7,614 nt of DNA, taken from Chloroflexota bacterium (GTDB lineage: Bacteria > Chloroflexota > Anaerolineae > Anaerolineales > DRMV01). Position numbers and translations under genes: made by a program. The stretch spans positions 1 through 7,614 of the forward strand of contig JAADFA010000026.1 of assembly GCA_013153135.1 (NCBI GenBank), given 5' to 3'. The notes below the pieces were generated by a model. That model was not told where the DNA came from and did not search any database. It saw only the letters and a list, made by a program, of their open reading frames with translations. Below, piece after piece: positions 5,698-7,614 of the stretch; the stretch's first letter is position 1; the number at the start of each line of letters is the position of its first letter.

Positions 5698-6603
5698 TTA
5701 GAGTTCAAGAAGTTGCGGCTCAAGGCCGAGCTCGTCGATTAAAGCGTTGAGCTCCTCAGTGGTCAAACGTCGGCCTTTGCCCGCAACCGCGATAAGGGCT
5801 GCCTCCATCATATTGGTGCCGAAAGAGCGTCCATCCAGTCGGGGCGTGGTTGTGACGACATATTTGATACCTACTCGTCGGAAAAGCTCAATATCTTCGG
5901 GCGTGGTCGTGTTGGTCGCGATGATCTTGCCAGGCAAGTGATCGGGTAGGTGGCGCTTAATGTAATGGCAATCGCCCGCGATAACCGTAGCCCATCGATA
6001 GTACTTCTCCCACTTGGGGATGCGCTGTTCTTGCTTCGCGCCTGTAGGATAAAGCCATTCGAAGGGGAAACGGCCCACAATGGGGAGCATCACCCGCGCG
6101 AGCAATTTTAGCGTCCGTAATGACCGCACAGGTATGGGTAGGCCCAATCCAAACATAAAGTCGCCAAAGATGGTCTCATAACCCGCGTCGACGAAGGATT
6201 TGGTCATACCCCAGCGGTCGACGCCAACGGTGATGAAGGCTTTTTTCCCGCCATGTTCCCGGATGTAGTCACCCAAGTGCTTGTCGATAAAAAACGCGAC
6301 ACGGTACTCGAGGGTATTTTTGAGCCCTGCACCGTCGGTATAGGGCGTGTGTTTGACGTCCTTGACCAGGGGCAGGACCGAATACAGCGGGTACTCGCGG
6401 CCATCGACCACCGCGGCCAAGTCCGCGCCGCCTACACCGAACGCGTCGACCTTGCCGTCGAGCTCGCGGAACAGGCGGGCGGCTTTTTCTCGGTCGCCAT
6501 CGGTCCCGATGCGTTCGATGACCACCTTTTCGCCTAAGAGCTCGATCTCAACACGTTTGTCGCGTTTGGAAGACCCCAGACTAATGCTGACGGCCCGCTT
6601 CAT
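5698..6603 (-). CDS. 'quinate 5-dehydrogenase'-annotated family protein
   Basis: This 301-aa soluble protein resembles a group I remember from thermophilic Firmicutes and Chloroflexota that databases often label quinate 5-dehydrogenase. Typical stretches are MKRAVSISLGSSKRD (1-15), a short beta-rich segment with IERIGTDGD (29-37), ELDGKVDAFGVGGADL (47-62), DGAGLKNTLEYR (90-101), AFITVGVDRWGM (122-133), FGDFMFGLGLPIPVRSL (146-162), LYPTGAKQE (184-192), IAGDCHYIKRHLP (208-220), IIATNTTTPED (227-237) and TTTPRLDGRSFGTNMMEA (251-268). I know of no direct biochemical support for the dehydrogenase label, and there is no classical N-terminal GxGxxG dinucleotide site, so the reaction should be considered open. 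ATG 6603 is supported by AAGGAGG 4 nt upstream. It is the first gene of the minus-strand operon; the nucleotidyltransferase starts 79 nt after its stop. Confidence 0.82.
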   Translation of the reverse strand: MKRAVSISLGSSKRDKRVEIELLGEKVVIERIGTDGDREKAARLFRELDGKVDAFGVGGADLAAVVDGREYPLYSVLPLVKDVKHTPYTDGAGLKNTLEYRVAFFIDKHLGDYIREHGGKKAFITVGVDRWGMTKSFVDAGYETIFGDFMFGLGLPIPVRSLRTLKLLARVMLPIVGRFPFEWLYPTGAKQEQRIPKWEKYYRWATVIAGDCHYIKRHLPDHLPGKIIATNTTTPEDIELFRRVGIKYVVTTTPRLDGRSFGTNMMEAALIAVAGKGRRLTTEELNALIDELGLEPQLLEL

Positions 6604-6607
6604 ACGC

Positions 6608-6614
6608 CCTCCTT
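6608..6614 (-). promoter_or_regulatory. Shine-Dalgarno of the first minus-strand operon gene
   Basis: On the minus strand AAGGAGG ends 4 nt before the ATG at 6603. It is a strong match to the 16S rRNA anti-Shine-Dalgarno and fixes the start. Confidence 0.85.
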
Positions 6615-6641
6615 ACATGGCTCAACGCCCACCTCTTGTAG

Positions 6642-6650
6642 AGTATACCA
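6642..6650 (-). promoter_or_regulatory. extended -10 promoter of the four-gene minus-strand operon
   Basis: On the minus strand TGGTATACT is a TGn extended -10 with a five-of-six TATAAT match. No good -35 hexamer lies 16-18 nt upstream, which is acceptable for extended -10 promoters. The predicted start near 6635 gives a leader of about 30 nt containing the strong ribosome binding site. Confidence 0.5.
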
Positions 6651-6793
6651 CCGCCAAGAACACCACGCTGCTCCCCTTTGGTCGGGAGGCGCGCAAACGT
6701 TATAGAGAAGAGATGAGCAAGGACGAGGGGGAGGCGCAGAGCGCTGTCGCCGTTGAGCCAGGCACGACGCGCAGGACGCACCGCACCATTTTT

Positions 6794-6815
6794 GCGGGTG
6801 GGTTTCGTCGCTCGC
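6794..6815 (+). other. second, degenerate hairpin within repeat copy B
   Basis: GCGGGTGG (6794-6801), a GTTTCG loop and TCGCTCGC (6808-6815) form a diverged version of the invariant hairpin at 6933-6954. Three positions differ, all C in the invariant copy and T here. In + strand RNA each gives G-U pairing, so the 8-bp stem can still form; the minus-strand RNA would have A-C mismatches instead. Confidence 0.6.
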
Positions 6816-6932
6816 GAATCCCCGCGGCCCGTGGCCATGGCCGCGCTCGCGCGCCGCGGGCGCCGCGATCTGAAGCCCGCGGCTTTGCGCGTGAATTATC
6901 CGGCTGGTGCGGAGCGTGCGGGGAAATTGGTA

Positions 6933-6954
6933 GCGGGCGGGTTTCGCCGCCCGC
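6933..6954. other. invariant hairpin of repeat copy B
   Basis: An 8-bp perfect stem (6933-6940 with 6947-6954) has a GTTTCG loop, identical to the hairpin at 3010-3031. No T-run follows on either strand. Confidence 0.75.
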
Positions 6955-7021
6955 GGGCCTAGCGCGGGCTCAGGCACGCTCGCGGCATGGGCTTCCTTCG
7001 GCAGGATTTGCTCGCACCCGC

Positions 7022-7145
7022 GAAGGGAGAGCAGAGCTTGTTCATGAGTTCCCAAAAATGTGACCTTCAGCTCAGGGGTCGCGTCCTAAGAAGCGACAAC
7101 GGCAAACCACACCATTCACACTTTGTGCAACGCGGAGGTAACATT
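7022..7145 (+). other. leader region of the secreted-protein gene
   Basis: The stretch between repeat copy B and the ATG at 7146 holds the ribosome binding site GGAGGT (7134-7139, 6 nt spacing). I found no clear -35/-10 pair in it, so the promoter may be non-canonical or lie within or upstream of copy B. The in-frame ATG at 6987 would start a longer protein inside the repeat and lacks support. Confidence 0.5.
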
Positions 7146-7565
7146 ATGAAGCGATTCTTTTTTGCTACCCTGATGCTGATAGCGACTTTAACCGCTTGGC
7201 TAATGGGCCCGAGCCCTGCTTGGGCTGCCGAGCCCACGGACGTGGCCCTGGCCGCGGTGCAAGGGACGACCGATCTCGCTCAACAAAGTGAATCCGACGC
7301 GGCCGCGCAGGCTGTCACCACGGACGATGTCAACACCCGCATTGATAACTCCGAAGCCACAACGTTGCGCCTGTCTGACGACATTGGCGTCATGGCCGAC
7401 CGCATTGGCGAAATGGCTGATCGCATCTTGTGGACTGAGTTGCAAATTGGCGTCATGGCCGACCGCATTGTGGAGAGTGAGTACCTTATTAATACAGGTG
7501 CCCAACAGTCCGCGGATCAGGTGCAAGAATCCCAAGCCATGACGCTGAACAGCCTGACACCGTAA
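7146..7565 (+). CDS. small secreted protein with M-A-D-R-I heptad repeats
   Basis: This is a 139-aa predicted exported protein of unknown function. The N-terminus is a clear Sec signal peptide: MKRFFF, then a hydrophobic core and an alanine-rich cleavage region (SPAWA|AEP, cleavage expected near residue 27). The mature part is small, acidic and rich in Ala, Gln, Thr and Asp. About residues 80-114 form strict 7-residue units: IGVMADR, IGEMADR, ILWTELQ, IGVMADR, IVESEYL. Isoleucine at 'a' and mostly Met at 'd' predict an amphipathic coiled-coil helix. At DNA level 7383-7407 recurs exactly at 7446-7470, a 63-nt (three-heptad) period, with a diverged unit starting at 7404 between them. There is no membrane anchor after the signal peptide, no lipobox and no cysteine. 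ATG 7146 is chosen because it begins the signal peptide and has GGAGGT 6 nt upstream. It appears to be monocistronic, with a terminator-like stem downstream. Confidence 0.85.
   Translation: MKRFFFATLMLIATLTAWLMGPSPAWAAEPTDVALAAVQGTTDLAQQSESDAAAQAVTTDDVNTRIDNSEATTLRLSDDIGVMADRIGEMADRILWTELQIGVMADRIVESEYLINTGAQQSADQVQESQAMTLNSLTP
7383..7470 (+). repeat. in-gene direct repeats encoding the heptads
   Basis: A 25-nt sequence beginning ATTGGCGTCATGG occurs at 7383-7407 and, identically, at 7446-7470. A third, diverged unit (ATTGGCGAAATGGCTGATCG) starts at 7404. The 63-nt period preserves the frame and the heptad register. The exact identity suggests recent duplication or gene conversion. Confidence 0.9.
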
Positions 7566-7593
7566 CGCTAGCCCCCCCACCCCATCCTTTCCC

Positions 7594-7614
7594 GGGGGCC
7601 CGGCTCGGGCCCCC
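7594..7614 (+). terminator. probable terminator stem at the window edge
   Basis: A perfect 9-bp GC stem (GGGGGCCCG at 7594-7602, CGGGCCCCC at 7606-7614) with a GCT loop begins 28 nt after the stop of the secreted-protein gene. The window ends at the base of the stem, so the expected T-run cannot be seen. Confidence 0.65.

Larger units (their letters stand above)
6724..7021 (+). repeat. dispersed intergenic repeat, copy B
   Basis: This is the longer copy (about 298 nt) of the element at 2832-3065, in the same orientation. It shares the 5' block (6724-6755), the central block (6839-6884), the 26-nt identical hairpin block (6931-6956), CGGCATGGGCTTC (6983-6995) and the 3' GCACCCGC end. Compared with copy A it has extra sequence between the first two blocks (about 6756-6838) and a 26-nt insertion at 6957-6982 just after the hairpin block. 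GAAGCCC (6872-6878) and GGGCTTC (6989-6995) are kept and could close a long-range stem. The copy lies in the divergent region between the minus-strand operon and the secreted-protein gene, with its + orientation pointing toward the latter. It could be part of that gene's leader or a separate RNA. Open frames through it show no protein family. Confidence 0.85.

Noticed and set aside
5619..5723. N-terminal extension of the nucleotidyltransferase from ATG 5723
   Set aside because: The extra 35 residues are Pro/Arg-rich and unlike the family, the extension overlaps the preceding gene, and the strong ribosome binding site serves ATG 5618.
2832..6755. Similar short peptides (N-G-D-S-x-L-R-L) encoded on the minus strand in both repeats
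   Set aside because: The similarity is limited to the 32-nt DNA block and is lost outside it, so it reflects nucleotide homology of the repeat and not a conserved protein.
6347..7063. Plus-strand open frame across the start of the 'quinate 5-dehydrogenase'-like gene and repeat copy B
   Set aside because: The translation is Ser/Arg/Ala-rich without motifs, it overlaps a well-supported gene, and the similar frame in copy A is not maintained. It is explained by GC-rich repeat sequence.
7078..7097. Short inverted repeat GTCGC/GCGAC before the secreted-protein gene
   Set aside because: Five base pairs with a 10-nt loop are expected often by chance, and nothing else supports a regulatory site.
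6987..7145. Longer start for the secreted protein at ATG 6987
   Set aside because: It would place 53 non-conserved residues, encoded in repeat DNA, before a clear signal peptide. ATG 7146 has its own GGAGGT.
7383..7470. CRISPR-like array from the repeated 25-nt units
   Set aside because: The units are in frame, encode heptads of a secreted protein and have no uniform spacers. There are no cas genes.

Overview
The window is a bacterial chromosome segment of moderately high GC content with strong Shine-Dalgarno sequences. The gene set fits a Chloroflexota (Anaerolineae/Ardenticatenia-like) genome: a VanW protein, a protein of the group databases often label 'quinate 5-dehydrogenase', an unusual MobA-like nucleotidyltransferase, and a small secreted protein with M-A-D-R-I heptads. 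That placement is inferred from remembered family distributions and was not tested by search.

Left part (1-2744, + strand). The 3' part of a VanW-domain gene is followed 29 nt later by aroC (chorismate synthase, last step of the shikimate pathway). Next comes a Mn-type superoxide dismutase gene with its own likely promoter, a strong ribosome binding site and a textbook intrinsic terminator.

Middle part (3066-6603, - strand). Four genes probably form one operon, transcribed from an extended -10 promoter near 6642-6650. In order of transcription they are a 'quinate 5-dehydrogenase'-like protein, a MobA/GlmU-type nucleotidyltransferase with a non-canonical nucleotide loop, a PAP2 lipid phosphatase (ATGA overlap with the gene before it), and a polytopic membrane protein with conserved charged motifs. 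A nucleotidyltransferase, a lipid-phosphate phosphatase and a multi-pass membrane protein together suggest an envelope glycolipid or lipid-linked glycan pathway. No substrate can be read from the sequence.

Right part (6604-7614). A divergent intergenic region leads to a small + strand gene for an exported protein with a near-perfect heptad (coiled-coil) segment. A GC-rich hairpin at the window edge is the probable terminator stem.

The most unusual content is non-coding. The intergenic stretches on both sides of the four-gene operon (about 2832-3065 and 6724-7021) are diverged copies of one repeat in the same orientation. They share a 32-nt 5' block, a ~46-nt central block, an identical 26-nt hairpin block and a 3' block. 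Copy B carries a further hairpin whose three C-to-T differences all keep pairing as G-U wobble in + strand RNA. The element looks like a structured, dispersed intergenic element or RNA, not like a known transposon.
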